From positions 124,001-188,000 of the forward strand of contig NZ_JBEXAC010000003.1 in assembly GCF_040567655.1 (NCBI RefSeq): 64,000 nucleotides of DNA. The letters are read 5' to 3'. Origin of the DNA: Chitinophaga sp. H8 (lineage in GTDB: Bacteria > Bacteroidota > Bacteroidia > Chitinophagales > Chitinophagaceae). The first letter of the stretch is position 1; every line of letters starts with the position of its first letter. Below, one piece after another: positions 17,431-26,968 of the stretch. Position numbers and translations under genes: made by a program. The notes below the pieces were generated by a model, which saw only the letters and a list, made by a program, of their open reading frames with translations, was not told where the DNA came from and did not search any database.

Positions 17431-17521
17431 TAAGTAAGGAAAAATGAACCGGGCAACCGGCTAATTATAAAAAATATATACCTGCAGGTATACTCAGGCA
17501 GGTAACAAACAAGCATACATT

Positions 17522-18031
17522 ATGCAAGCATTAACCAATAGGGCAAAAGCAGTAGACCGCAGGCCAATGAGCTTTGCGGAAAAAATGTATCTGCCTGCCA
17601 TTTTTAAGGGAATGGCGATAACGTTTAAGCATATATTCCAGAAGAAAAGCACCATCAGCTATCCGGAGCAAAAGCGTCCGTTCAGCCCGGTGTTTCGTGG
17701 ATTGCAGATATTGAACCGTGACGAAGAGGGCCGTGAAAGATGTACTGCCTGCGGGTTGTGCGCAGTAGCCTGTCCTGCTGAAGCAATCACTATGGAAGCG
17801 GCAGAAAGGAAACCAGGTGAAGAGCATCTGTATCGTGAGGAAAAGTATGCTGCTAAATATGAAATCAATATGCTGCGTTGCATCTTCTGTGGTTTTTGTG
17901 AAGAGGCTTGTCCTAAAGATGCGGTTTACCTGAGTGAAACATTTGCGCCTTCCAATTTTCAGCGTAAGGGCTTTATCTATGGAAAAGATGATCTGCTGAT
18001 CCCTCATCCGAAAGACAACCAAACAAAGTAG
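17522..18031 (+). CDS. nuoI: NADH-quinone oxidoreductase subunit I
   Basis: A 169-aa ferredoxin-type subunit (23-kDa family) with two [4Fe-4S] clusters, N6a and N6b, linking the electron wire to NuoB. Ligand sets: Cys74, 77, 80 then Cys130, and Cys120, 123, 126 then Cys84 (CTACGLCAVACP and CIFCGFCEEACP). Length is normal. Confidence 0.97.
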   Translation: MQALTNRAKAVDRRPMSFAEKMYLPAIFKGMAITFKHIFQKKSTISYPEQKRPFSPVFRGLQILNRDEEGRERCTACGLCAVACPAEAITMEAAERKPGEEHLYREEKYAAKYEINMLRCIFCGFCEEACPKDAVYLSETFAPSNFQRKGFIYGKDDLLIPHPKDNQTK

Positions 18032-18074
18032 TATCTGTATTAATAAAACCATACAATAGACAAACATAGCAGAG

Positions 18075-18572
18075 ATGGGAATGAGTATACAACAAATAGT
18101 TTTCATGGTGCTTTCAGTAGTAGCACTGGTTTCTGCACTGGGTGTAGTACTGAGTAAAAACCCGGTAACCAGCGTGTTGTGCCTGATCATTACCTTCTTT
18201 ACCATAGCAGGGCATTATGTAATGCTGAATGCACAGTTCCTGGCAGTAGTACATATCATTGTATATGCAGGTGCTATAATGGTATTGTTCCTTTTTGTGA
18301 TGATGCTGATGAATATGAATGCGGAAATGGAACCACAAAAGCGGAACTGGCTGAAATATGCAGGGGCTATCAGTGGAGGTGCCTTACTGGTGATACTGGT
18401 AGCAGCGCTGAGAGATGCCAATATGCCTGCTGTTCAACCCGGCTCCAATGAGATCGGGCTTATTGAAAACCTTGGTAAAACCCTGTTTACAACCTATGTG
18501 ATGCCTTTTGAAGTGAGCAGCATTCTTTTCCTGAGTGCCATGGTAGGAGCAGTCGTTATCGGGAAAAAATAA
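18075..18572 (+). CDS. nuoJ: NADH-quinone oxidoreductase subunit J
   Basis: A 165-aa, five-helix membrane subunit (ND6 family). The segment HIIVYAGAIMVLFLFVMML is the conserved third helix. The start could be ATG 18075 or the in-frame ATG at 18081, six nucleotides on; both give the same topology. Followed by nuoK after 41 nt. Confidence 0.95.
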   Translation: MGMSIQQIVFMVLSVVALVSALGVVLSKNPVTSVLCLIITFFTIAGHYVMLNAQFLAVVHIIVYAGAIMVLFLFVMMLMNMNAEMEPQKRNWLKYAGAISGGALLVILVAALRDANMPAVQPGSNEIGLIENLGKTLFTTYVMPFEVSSILFLSAMVGAVVIGKK

Positions 18573-18613
18573 GGGTAATTCATCATTGATCATTAGAAAT
18601 TGAAAATTATTAT

Positions 18614-18931
18614 ATGCCGGTTCAATACTATATTTTCTTAAGCATAGCCTTGTTTTGCATAGGTATAATGGGCGTACTGGTACGCAGAAATGCGATTATC
18701 GTTTTTATGTGCATTGAACTGATGCTGAATGCCGTGAATTTATTAATGGTAACCTTTTCTAAAATGTGGGCAGATGCAGGACGGGTAGATGCAGCCGGCG
18801 CCCAGATTTTCGTGTTTTTCATTATGGTGGTAGCTGCAGCCGAAGTAGCGGTGGGACTGGCTATCATAGTAATGGTATACAGAAACACACATTCTGTAGA
18901 CATCAATATCCTCAACAGGTTGAAGAATTGA
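18614..18931 (+). CDS. nuoK: NADH-quinone oxidoreductase subunit K
   Basis: A 105-aa, three-helix membrane subunit (ND4L family). It carries the two membrane glutamates of the proton path, in [12 protein letters not shown] and in [11 protein letters not shown]. Length and context between nuoJ and nuoL are typical. Confidence 0.96.
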   Translation: MPVQYYIFLSIALFCIGIMGVLVRRNAIIVFMCIELMLNAVNLLMVTFSKMWADAGRVDAAGAQIFVFFIMVVAAAEVAVGLAIIVMVYRNTHSVDINILNRLKN

Positions 18932-19038
18932 TGTGGTACCGTTGAGGGATCATCAATAAAAGGAACAATTGAAATAACGTAATGGTCTGTGGCCTGTCAT
19001 TATGGTGCATAGACGGTTAACTAAATACCGATTCGTAA

Positions 19039-20937
19039 ATGATTAATCTAGTTTGGCTGGTACCATTATTACCATTATTAGGATTCCTGGTTAATGGATT
19101 AGGGAGGAGGTTCTTATCCAAATCCCTGGTAGGTGTGATTGGAAGTGGTGCAGTGTTGGCTGCTTTTGCAGTGAGCGTAATGATATTCCTGGAAGTAAAA
19201 GCTCCCGGGTTTACTCCGCAGGTGGTAACCCTGTTTGATTTCATTAGTGCAGGCACCCTGCATATTCCTTTTGCATTTCAGGTAGATCAGCTGAGTGCTT
19301 TATTCCTGCTTATTATTACAGGAGTAGGTACACTCATTCACATCTATTCTACTGTTTACATGAAGGAAGAAACAGATGAAAGTTTTGCACGGTATTTTGC
19401 CTATCTCAACCTGTTTATCTTCTCCATGCTCATATTGGTGCTGGGTGCCAACTTTGTGATGATGTTCATCGGATGGGAAGGAGTAGGTTTATGCTCCTAT
19501 CTGCTGATCGGTTTCTGGTTTAAGAATACGAACTATAACAATGCTGCGAAGAAAGCCTTTATCATGAACCGCATTGGTGACCTGGGCTTTCTACTGGGTA
19601 TTTTCTTCATGATCACCCAATTCGGATCGGTTACTTTCTCTGAAGTATTTCAGAAAGCAGCTACCCTGGGGATGAATGACCCGGTTATTGTAGCTATGAC
19701 GATGCTGTTGTTTGTAGGTGCTATGGGTAAATCTGCACAGATTCCGTTATACACCTGGTTGCCGGATGCGATGGCGGGTCCTACACCGGTATCTGCCCTG
19801 ATCCACGCAGCTACGATGGTTACGGCAGGTATTTATATGATTGCACGTAGCAACGTCCTGTTTACCCTGGCTCCATGCATACAGACTGTAATTGCGATAA
19901 TAGGGCTGGCTACCGCTTTACTGGCAGCTTCCATCGCTTTAAAGCAAAACGATATTAAGAAGGTATTGGCTTATTCTACTGTAAGCCAGCTGGGTTATAT
20001 GTTCCTGGCATTAGGTGTGGGCGCTTATACAGCAGCAGTGTTTCACGTAATGACGCATGCCTTCTTTAAAGCCCTGATGTTCCTTGGTTCCGGTTCTGTG
20101 ATTCATGCGATGGGCGGAGAACAGGATATCCGTAAAATGGGAGGCCTGAAGAAATTCATGCCTACCACCAGCTGGACTTTCCTGGTTGGTTGTCTGGCCA
20201 TTGCAGGTATACCGGGTTTATCCGGTTTCTTCTCTAAGGATGAGATCCTGGCACATACTTTTGCTGCCAACAAACTGATGTATGCCCTGGCACTTGCTGG
20301 TGCGCTGATGACTGCTTTCTACATGTTCCGTTTATACTACATTACTTTCTGTGGTAAGTTCCGCGGCACGCATGAGCAGGAACATCATTTACATGAGAGC
20401 CCTGCAGCAATGACCATTCCACTGATCATACTGGCAGTATTATCTATTGCAGGTGGTTATGTAGGATTACCAGAAGTATTTGGTGTAAAACATGTACTGG
20501 GTGAATATCTGGCACCCATCTTTGCACCTTCTGCACCTTTTGCAGCTACACATCATTTAAGCCACAGCACAGAATGGATCCTGATGGGCCTGAGCACTGT
20601 ACTGGTAATTGTATTTATACTACTGGCACGCAAGCAGTTTATTGCTTACCAGGATAATGGCAAGGAGAATACCGGCCTGGCTAAGGTACTGGAAAACAAA
20701 TGGTATGTGGATGAGCTGTATGATGCTATCATTGTTAAACCTTTAATGGCATTGTCTCAATTCTTCCAGGATGTAATTGAAAAAGCAGGTATTGACCGGT
20801 TGGTGAATGGAGTAGGCCGTGGTGTACAATGGGGAAGCCAGCAAATACGCCTGGTGCAAACCGGACAGGTGGGCTTTTACATATTCGCCATGGTAATTGG
20901 TATGATTATATTATTCGTGATAGGGTTTATATTATAA
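19039..20937 (+). CDS. nuoL: NADH-quinone oxidoreductase subunit L
   Basis: A 632-aa antiporter-like proton-pumping subunit (ND5 family) with about 16 helices and a C-terminal lateral helix region. Conserved blocks: FIGWEGVGLCSYLLIGFW, the MGKSAQIPLYTWLPDAMAGP segment and SALIHAATMVTAG. The channel lysine and histidine residues of this family lie within these blocks. Followed by nuoM after 33 nt. Confidence 0.97.
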   Translation: MINLVWLVPLLPLLGFLVNGLGRRFLSKSLVGVIGSGAVLAAFAVSVMIFLEVKAPGFTPQVVTLFDFISAGTLHIPFAFQVDQLSALFLLIITGVGTLIHIYSTVYMKEETDESFARYFAYLNLFIFSMLILVLGANFVMMFIGWEGVGLCSYLLIGFWFKNTNYNNAAKKAFIMNRIGDLGFLLGIFFMITQFGSVTFSEVFQKAATLGMNDPVIVAMTMLLFVGAMGKSAQIPLYTWLPDAMAGPTPVSALIHAATMVTAGIYMIARSNVLFTLAPCIQTVIAIIGLATALLAASIALKQNDIKKVLAYSTVSQLGYMFLALGVGAYTAAVFHVMTHAFFKALMFLGSGSVIHAMGGEQDIRKMGGLKKFMPTTSWTFLVGCLAIAGIPGLSGFFSKDEILAHTFAANKLMYALALAGALMTAFYMFRLYYITFCGKFRGTHEQEHHLHESPAAMTIPLIILAVLSIAGGYVGLPEVFGVKHVLGEYLAPIFAPSAPFAATHHLSHSTEWILMGLSTVLVIVFILLARKQFIAYQDNGKENTGLAKVLENKWYVDELYDAIIVKPLMALSQFFQDVIEKAGIDRLVNGVGRGVQWGSQQIRLVQTGQVGFYIFAMVIGMIILFVIGFIL

Positions 20938-20970
20938 ATCAATAGCTGAAGTTACAAGCGCAAGATAATT

Positions 20971-22410
20971 ATGTTGACAGTATTACTAATATTGATTCCT
21001 TTAATTGCAGGCCTGCTTACATTTGGCCTCAAGGGATCCGGGCCTAAAGTGCTGGGCATGATAGCATCCCTGGCTTCTGTGGCAGTAGCGTTGGGTGCCT
21101 TATTCCAATTCCGGACAGCGCCGGAAGGATTACACTTAACCGCTAACTGGATTCCACAATTGGGAAGTCAGTTTAACGTAGGATTAGATGGAATGGGCGT
21201 GATGCTCTGTTTACTTACTGCTATTTCCTTCCTGGTTATTTTTATTACGATCTATACAAGGGAGTACGAACGTGCTAACAGTTTTTATGGCCTGATGTTA
21301 TTATCCCAGGCTGGTCTGATCGGTGTATTTACCGCTTATGATGCCCTGTTGTTCTACTTCTTCTGGGAGCTGGCATTGATCCCTGTTTATTTCCTTTGCT
21401 CCATGTGGGGCGGCGAAAAACGCATACCTGTTACTTTTAAGTTCTTTGTGTATACGTTCCTGGGATCACTCTTAATGCTGGTAGGGTTGATTTATCTGTA
21501 TACCCAGACTCCGGGCGACAAGTCTTTCAGCTGGACTGCTTTCACCACCCTTAATCTGGCTGCGGGTGAGCAGTCCTGGTTATTCTGGTTGTTTTTTGTA
21601 GCCTTTGCGATTAAAATGCCCATTTTTCCGTTCCATACCTGGCAGCCGGATACCTATGAGCAATCACCCACCCCTGTTACAATGGTACTTTCCGGTATCA
21701 TGGTAAAAATGGGCTTGTTTGGTGTGATCCGCTGGGTATTACCCGTATTGCCACAGGGCGCCGCCATGTGGGCGGATGTAGCTATTGTATTATCCATCAT
21801 TGGTATTATATATGCTTCCTGCATTGCCATTATGCAGCAGGATCTGAAAAGGCTGATTGCTTATTCTTCTATTGCACATATCGGTTTAATGTGTGCCGCC
21901 ATATTTGCTAATAATGATCAGAGTCTGCAAGGCGTACAGGTGCAGATGTTTAACCATGGTATTAATATCATCGGGATGTGGATCATTGTTGAAATTATCC
22001 AGCAGCGTCTGAACGTGAAGAATATGAATGACCTGGGGGGGATCGCACAGGTGGCTCCACGTATGGCTATTTTCCTGGTAATCATCAGTCTGGCAAATAT
22101 TGGATTACCACTCACGAATGGTTTCATCGGAGAATTCTTAATGTTCAGCGGATTGTTTCAATACAATGGATGGTTTATGGCAGTAGCTGGTCTGGGAATT
22201 ATTCTGGCTGCGGTATACACCCTGAATATGATTCAGCGGGTGATGTTTGGAGAAAGTAATACCCTGACTGCCAAGACTACCGATCTGCAAGGTGGAGAAT
22301 TGCTGGCATTGAGCCTGGTGGTGATCCTGATTCTTGTATTGGGGGTATATCCAAAGCCTATGCTGGATTTGGTTAGCAGCACTACGGAAGTGGTAAACAA
22401 GGTGTTTTAG
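20971..22410 (+). CDS. nuoM: NADH-quinone oxidoreductase subunit M
   Basis: A 479-aa antiporter-like proton-pumping subunit (ND4 family) with about 14 helices. It has the essential helix-5 Glu in YFFWELALIPVYFL, KMPIFPFHTWQPDTYEQSP, and the RLIAYSSIAHIG block. Located between nuoL and nuoN. Confidence 0.97.
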   Translation: MLTVLLILIPLIAGLLTFGLKGSGPKVLGMIASLASVAVALGALFQFRTAPEGLHLTANWIPQLGSQFNVGLDGMGVMLCLLTAISFLVIFITIYTREYERANSFYGLMLLSQAGLIGVFTAYDALLFYFFWELALIPVYFLCSMWGGEKRIPVTFKFFVYTFLGSLLMLVGLIYLYTQTPGDKSFSWTAFTTLNLAAGEQSWLFWLFFVAFAIKMPIFPFHTWQPDTYEQSPTPVTMVLSGIMVKMGLFGVIRWVLPVLPQGAAMWADVAIVLSIIGIIYASCIAIMQQDLKRLIAYSSIAHIGLMCAAIFANNDQSLQGVQVQMFNHGINIIGMWIIVEIIQQRLNVKNMNDLGGIAQVAPRMAIFLVIISLANIGLPLTNGFIGEFLMFSGLFQYNGWFMAVAGLGIILAAVYTLNMIQRVMFGESNTLTAKTTDLQGGELLALSLVVILILVLGVYPKPMLDLVSSTTEVVNKVF

Positions 22411-22481
22411 AATAAAAAGGAAAGAAGCGGGGTATTTTACCTTTTACTTTTTTCATTTTAAGTTTTTTGTAAGACAAGAAT

Positions 22482-23855
22482 ATGAATGCACTAATTTCTA
22501 CGGCTTTATCGGGCGTTTTAATGATGTTTGTTGGTTTATTTGTAAGCAATAAGCAACAGATCAAGTATTTTGCCATAGCGGCGGTGATCATCGCTTTTGT
22601 AGCTAACCTGCTGGAGTGCCCTGGATTGCAAGGCGGTAGCCGTATTTACTATGGCATGATAGAAGTAAGCCAGTTCAGTATATTGTTTAATGCAGTAGCA
22701 TTAGGCGCTACCCTTTTATATTTTATATTATCCGGTCGTGAGTTTGAGAAAGTGGGAGAGCATGTGGCGGATTATTTTGGACTGGTGTTTTTCATTTTAG
22801 CAGGGATTACCCTGGCAGCTTCTTTCAGCAATATGCTGATGTTGTTCCTGGCTATTGAAATTATATCTATTCCTCAATATGTTCTGGCAGGTAGCGATAA
22901 GCAGAATCTGAAAAGCAGTGAAGCAGGTCTGAAGTACTTCCTGATGGGAGCTTTCTCTACCGGTATCATGCTGATGGGTATTACCCTCATTTATGGCGCA
23001 GCAGGTACTTTCAATATTGCAGAACTGGGGCTGGGCACCGGCAGTATTCACCCGCTGGCCCTCTGTGGTATTATCCTGCTGGCATTTGCACTTTCTTTTA
23101 AAGTATCTGCGGTACCTTTTCATTTCTGGACACCAGATGTATATGATGGTTCACCTACCGTTTTCACTTCTTTTATGGCTACCGTTGTAAAAGCAGGTGG
23201 TTTCATTGCTTTCTTACGCATGTTCCACATCAGCTTTACAGGTGGTACCATCAGTGAGCACTGGTTGCTGATCCTGTCTATCATTGCTGCCTGCACGCTG
23301 ATTCTGGGTAACTTTACTGCTGTGTTCCAGCAAAGTGTAAAACGTATGCTGGCATACTCCAGTATTGCACAGGCAGGGTTTATGATGCTGGCAGTAATAG
23401 CCATGAATAAACTGGCCTCCCAGGGTATTATTTTATATGCAGCAGCATATAGCATTGCTACCATTGGGGTGTTTGCGGTACTCATGAAAATGAAGGATTA
23501 TACCTTTGAAGGATTTAACGGCCTTGCACGTAAATCGCCCTTATTAGCATTGGCTACCGCCATTTTCCTGTTTTCACTGGCAGGTATACCACTTACTGCA
23601 GGCTTTATGGCAAAGTACCTGGTACTGGCCGCAGCAGTGCAGGAAGGTAATTTACTCTGGCTGGTAATTATAGCAGTGGTTTGTGCGGCTATCAGTGCAT
23701 ACTATTATTTCAGGATCATTATAGCGATGTATTTCAAACAGGGTGATCCGGAAGTAGAGCCTGTGGGCAGTGGCTTCAAAGCAGCGTTAATACTGACTAT
23801 TGCTATTATAATTATACTGGGTGTATTCCCAGGGCTGGTGTTGCAGTTTGTATAA
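22482..23855 (+). CDS. nuoN: NADH-quinone oxidoreductase subunit N
   Basis: A 457-aa antiporter-like proton-pumping subunit (ND2 family), the last gene of the operon. Conserved parts: LFLAIEIISIPQYVL (helix with the channel Glu), KVSAVPFHFWTPDVYDGSP and KRMLAYSSIAQAGFM. Directly after the stop codon comes an AGCT-rich repeat arm and then a strong terminator. Confidence 0.96.
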   Translation: MNALISTALSGVLMMFVGLFVSNKQQIKYFAIAAVIIAFVANLLECPGLQGGSRIYYGMIEVSQFSILFNAVALGATLLYFILSGREFEKVGEHVADYFGLVFFILAGITLAASFSNMLMLFLAIEIISIPQYVLAGSDKQNLKSSEAGLKYFLMGAFSTGIMLMGITLIYGAAGTFNIAELGLGTGSIHPLALCGIILLAFALSFKVSAVPFHFWTPDVYDGSPTVFTSFMATVVKAGGFIAFLRMFHISFTGGTISEHWLLILSIIAACTLILGNFTAVFQQSVKRMLAYSSIAQAGFMMLAVIAMNKLASQGIILYAAAYSIATIGVFAVLMKMKDYTFEGFNGLARKSPLLALATAIFLFSLAGIPLTAGFMAKYLVLAAAVQEGNLLWLVIIAVVCAAISAYYYFRIIIAMYFKQGDPEVEPVGSGFKAALILTIAIIIILGVFPGLVLQFV

Positions 23856-23856
23856 C

Positions 23857-24165
23857 AGCTTTTAGCTCTTAGCTTAAATGCAGCGAGTGAAAAAGAGCTG
23901 TTAGCTTTTAGACCTTAGCCTTTAGCTCAAATGCAGCAATTAACAAGTGAGAAAAAGTTTGATGATATTTAAAAGACGCCGGGACACCTGGCGTCTTTTT
24001 TTATACAGGTGGCCTATCCTGGACAGATCTTCGCATTTATTGACTCGAAGTACACAGCTACCGCTATTCTCTCAGGGCTTGTTCTACCAGCAAAAGGCTA
24101 AGGTCTAAAAGCTAACAGCTATTCTTGTTCCACCAGCTAAAGGCTAAAAGCCAAAAGCTAACCGC
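23857..24165. repeat. Repeat locus 1: AGCT/TTAGC arms flanking the nuo terminator
   Basis: Two arms lie left (23857-23884 and 23896-23937) and two lie right (24090-24120 and 24135-24162). The inner arms, 23896-23926 and 24090-24120, are reverse complements over 31 nt with one mismatch. Both left arms end in AAATGCAGC (23876-23884 and 23929-23937). The right arms are each preceded by CTTGTTCYACCAGC, 46 nt apart. The nuo terminator lies in the centre. No ORF inside. This accounts for most of the 385-nt gap. Confidence 0.85.
23971..24002 (+). terminator. Rho-independent terminator of the nuo operon
   Basis: A perfect 10-bp stem (AAAAGACGCC, 23971-23980; GGCGTCTTTT, 23990-23999), 9-nt loop and a long T run. 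It lies about 115 nt past nuoN, inside repeat locus 1. Confidence 0.88.
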
Positions 24166-24240
24166 TATTAAACCCTTTCATCCCAAAAAGGCATGTATTA
24201 CAATCTTAATTATACTAACTTTAGCTAGTAAGCGATAGTT

Positions 24241-25512
24241 ATGCATTTTCGTGATATATTTTCCCTGGCATTTCGTTCTGTAACCGGCAACCGGCTGCGT
24301 ACCGGGCTTACGGTAGCAATTATTGCCTTTGGTATTATGGCCCTGGTAGGGATTCTTACTGCTATTGACAGTATGAAGGGGAGTATTTATTCCAGTTTTG
24401 CCAGTATGGGAGCCAACAGCTTTTCTATCCGTAACCGGGAAATGATGATCCGGATGGGTAATGGGGATAAGGCTACCAAAGGAAATAAACGGACCAAAGT
24501 AAAAGCATCCAATCGCAATAAACCTATCAAGTACCAGGAAGCAGTTGCTTTCAAAGAAAGATATACCTTCCCGGCTTCCGTTAGCATTTCCTTCCGGGCT
24601 ACCGGGATTGCTACGGTATACAAAGGGGATAAAAAAACAAACCCTAATGTGCAGGTGATTGGCGGTGATGAAAACTACCTGAGCTTGTCTAACTATGACC
24701 TGCAGCAGGGGCGTAACCTGAACAAGCTGGATGTTGAATCAGGACGTAATGTAGCTATTCTGGGATCTGATGTGGCTAAAAAGCTCTTTGGGGAAGATTT
24801 TAAGGACATTATCAACAATACAGTGCGGGTGGGGGATATCCGTTACCGGGTAATAGGAGTATTGACCTCGAAGGGAAGCAGTAATATCATGAGTGCGGAT
24901 AATGTGGTGATCACTTCAGTAAACAATACCCGGAGGATCTTTGAACGCCCTAATGCTTCTTATCAGATAGGTGTTTCGGTAAAGGATATCACCCAGATGG
25001 ATGCAGCGGTGGGAGAGGCTACCGGTTTGCTGAGGATCATACGTGGGTTGGCATTCAATGAAGAAGAGAATTTTTACATCAGCAAGAGCGATAGTATTGC
25101 AGAAATGCTGTTTAAAAGCTTGAGTACGGTAACGGTGGCAGCCGCTTTTATCGGCTTTATTACCTTGTTTGGATCTGCTATTGGTTTAATGAATATCATG
25201 TTGGTATCGGTAGCAGAACGGACCCGGGAAATTGGTGTAAACAAAGCACTGGGAGCTACCAGCCATACTATCCGCAGCCAGTTTATTTATGAAGCCATTA
25301 TCATCAGTATTTCCGGGGGGATCCTGGGAGTTGTATTAGGGATGATGGTAGGTAATCTGGTTTCTGTTTTATTAAAAACCAGCTTTATTATCCCCTGGGT
25401 ATGGATTACCCTGGGTATATCTTTGTGTGCCGCTGTTGGGCTGGCATCAGGGATCTATCCCGCTGTCAAGGCCTCCCGCCTTGATCCTATTGTGGCGCTC
25501 CGCTACGAATAG
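24241..25512 (+). CDS. ABC transporter permease, MacB/FtsX type
   Basis: A 423-aa inner-membrane protein with the MacB architecture: N-terminal helix (about 20-40), a periplasmic MacB_PCD domain (about 45-285), then three C-terminal helices of the FtsX domain (about 300-410) with the signature VAERTREIGVNKALGAT. Such proteins pair with an ATPase to drive mechanotransmission or export, often of lipoproteins, peptides or macrolides. No ATPase or membrane-fusion gene is adjacent, so it is an orphan permease here. A near-consensus -7 element (TAACTTTA) is at 24216-24223. Confidence 0.85.
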   Translation: MHFRDIFSLAFRSVTGNRLRTGLTVAIIAFGIMALVGILTAIDSMKGSIYSSFASMGANSFSIRNREMMIRMGNGDKATKGNKRTKVKASNRNKPIKYQEAVAFKERYTFPASVSISFRATGIATVYKGDKKTNPNVQVIGGDENYLSLSNYDLQQGRNLNKLDVESGRNVAILGSDVAKKLFGEDFKDIINNTVRVGDIRYRVIGVLTSKGSSNIMSADNVVITSVNNTRRIFERPNASYQIGVSVKDITQMDAAVGEATGLLRIIRGLAFNEEENFYISKSDSIAEMLFKSLSTVTVAAAFIGFITLFGSAIGLMNIMLVSVAERTREIGVNKALGATSHTIRSQFIYEAIIISISGGILGVVLGMMVGNLVSVLLKTSFIIPWVWITLGISLCAAVGLASGIYPAVKASRLDPIVALRYE

Positions 25513-25540
25513 GCTTTTATCGTGCTTTATTCTCCGGCTG

Positions 25541-25572
25541 CTTGCATAAGACGGGTGTAATAGATAACTTTA
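25541..25572 (+). promoter_or_regulatory. Weak promoter candidate before the GntP permease gene
   Basis: CTTG at 25541-25544, a 20-nt spacer and TAACTTTA at 25565-25572 resemble the Bacteroidota promoter with one mismatch per box. The same TAACTTTA occurs before the ABC permease gene. Confidence 0.3.
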
Positions 25573-25625
25573 GTTCTGTGAGGGAGAAAAGGGAACAGAC
25601 TACGTTATGAAAAAAAGCACGTTAG

Positions 25626-26939
25626 ATGTCACTATTAGTTGTTATTGCTGCTATCCTCTTATTGGTATTTCTGGTTACTTATTGTCGTCTGAATACCTTT
25701 ATGGCTTTCCTCATTGTGTCCCTGTTGATGGGATTGGCATTAGGAATGAAAATTACGGCCATTACCCAGTCTATTCAAACCGGAATAGGTAAAACGTTAG
25801 GCTCGCTTATTATTGTCATTGTATTTGGCGCTATGCTGGGAAAGCTGGTGGCAGAGAGTGGTGCTGCACAGCGTATTGCCACCGGATTAATGCAGGTATT
25901 CGGACAAAAGTATATCCAGTGGTCGCTGATGCTGACCGGGTTTATTGTGGGCATACCTTTGTTCTACAATATCGGGTTTGTGCTGATGGTACCGCTGATA
26001 TTCACGGTAGCCGCACGTACAGGATTGCCGGCAGTGTACCTGGGTATTCCTATGTTGGCATCCCTTTCGGTAACCCATGGTTATCTCCCGCCACACCCGT
26101 CACCCACAGCGTTGGTGCATGAATTCGGGGCTAATATGGGCCTTACGTTGCTCTATGGTATGCTGGTAGCCATTCCTGCTATTGTAATGGCGGGGCCGGT
26201 GTTTTCCCGTTTCCTGAAGCAATATAAAACAGCCCCTGCGGCGATGTTTACTGCGGAGCCTATGCCTGATGAGCAATTACCAGGCATGCTGGCCAGTATC
26301 TATGCTGCATTGTTACCGGTAGTGTTACTGGCAGTAACAGCTTTGATAAAAGTGGTTACCGTTGAAACGCAGCCTTTGTACCAGCTGGCCGATTGGCTCG
26401 GCGATCCGGTGATAGTAATGCTGCTGGCAGTACTAAATGGCATGTATATTCTGGGACTGCGCAGAGGGATGCCCATGAAAAAAGTAATGGGAGTGATGGA
26501 TGATGCGGTAAGAGATGTAGCGGTGATTATACTGATCATCGGAGGTTCGGGCGCGCTCACCCAGATGCTGCACGACAGTAAGGTGAGCAGTTATATTGCC
26601 ACTGTTTTACAGGGCATGCATACACATCCGCTGATACTGGCCTGGGGTATTGCTGCATTGATCCGCGTATGCGTAGGGTCGGCTACAGTAGCGGGATTGA
26701 CCACAGCTGGTATTGTAGCACCCTTAATTGGATCTACCGGTGTAAACCCCAGCTTAATGGTGCTGGCTACCGGTGCCGGCAGCTTAATGTTTTCACATGT
26801 AAATGATGCCGGTTTCTGGATGTTCAAGGAATATTTTAACTTGTCTGTGAAAGATACCATTAAAACGTGGTCTGTGATGGAAACAATTGTATCCATAGTA
26901 GGATTGGGAGGATGTTTATTATTAAGTTTGTTTGTATAA
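25626..26939 (+). CDS. GntP-family permease (gluconate / D-serine type)
   Basis: A 437-aa inner-membrane proton symporter of the GntP family, with about 12 helices. Family-like blocks include KTLGSLIIVIVFGAMLGKL, the VTHGYLPPHPSPTAL segment and GSGALTQMLHDS. GntP members move gluconate and other sugar acids, but the family also includes DsdX, a D-serine importer. The next genes, 29 nt and then 33 nt apart, encode RidA and a D-hydroxyamino-acid PLP enzyme, which makes D-serine or a related amino acid the more likely substrate. No gluconate kinase is nearby. Confidence 0.88.
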   Translation: MSLLVVIAAILLLVFLVTYCRLNTFMAFLIVSLLMGLALGMKITAITQSIQTGIGKTLGSLIIVIVFGAMLGKLVAESGAAQRIATGLMQVFGQKYIQWSLMLTGFIVGIPLFYNIGFVLMVPLIFTVAARTGLPAVYLGIPMLASLSVTHGYLPPHPSPTALVHEFGANMGLTLLYGMLVAIPAIVMAGPVFSRFLKQYKTAPAAMFTAEPMPDEQLPGMLASIYAALLPVVLLAVTALIKVVTVETQPLYQLADWLGDPVIVMLLAVLNGMYILGLRRGMPMKKVMGVMDDAVRDVAVIILIIGGSGALTQMLHDSKVSSYIATVLQGMHTHPLILAWGIAALIRVCVGSATVAGLTTAGIVAPLIGSTGVNPSLMVLATGAGSLMFSHVNDAGFWMFKEYFNLSVKDTIKTWSVMETIVSIVGLGGCLLLSLFV

Positions 26940-26968
26940 AGTATAGTTCATTTTATAAAAATATCGTT

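Noticed and set aside
17531..18205. 224-codon minus-strand frame across nuoI/nuoJ
   Set aside because: Spans two conserved genes in antisense; no plausible promoter or domain.
23857..24165. AGCT repeats considered as a CRISPR array
   Set aside because: The units are inverted and degenerate, there are no equal-length unique spacers, and no cas genes are near.
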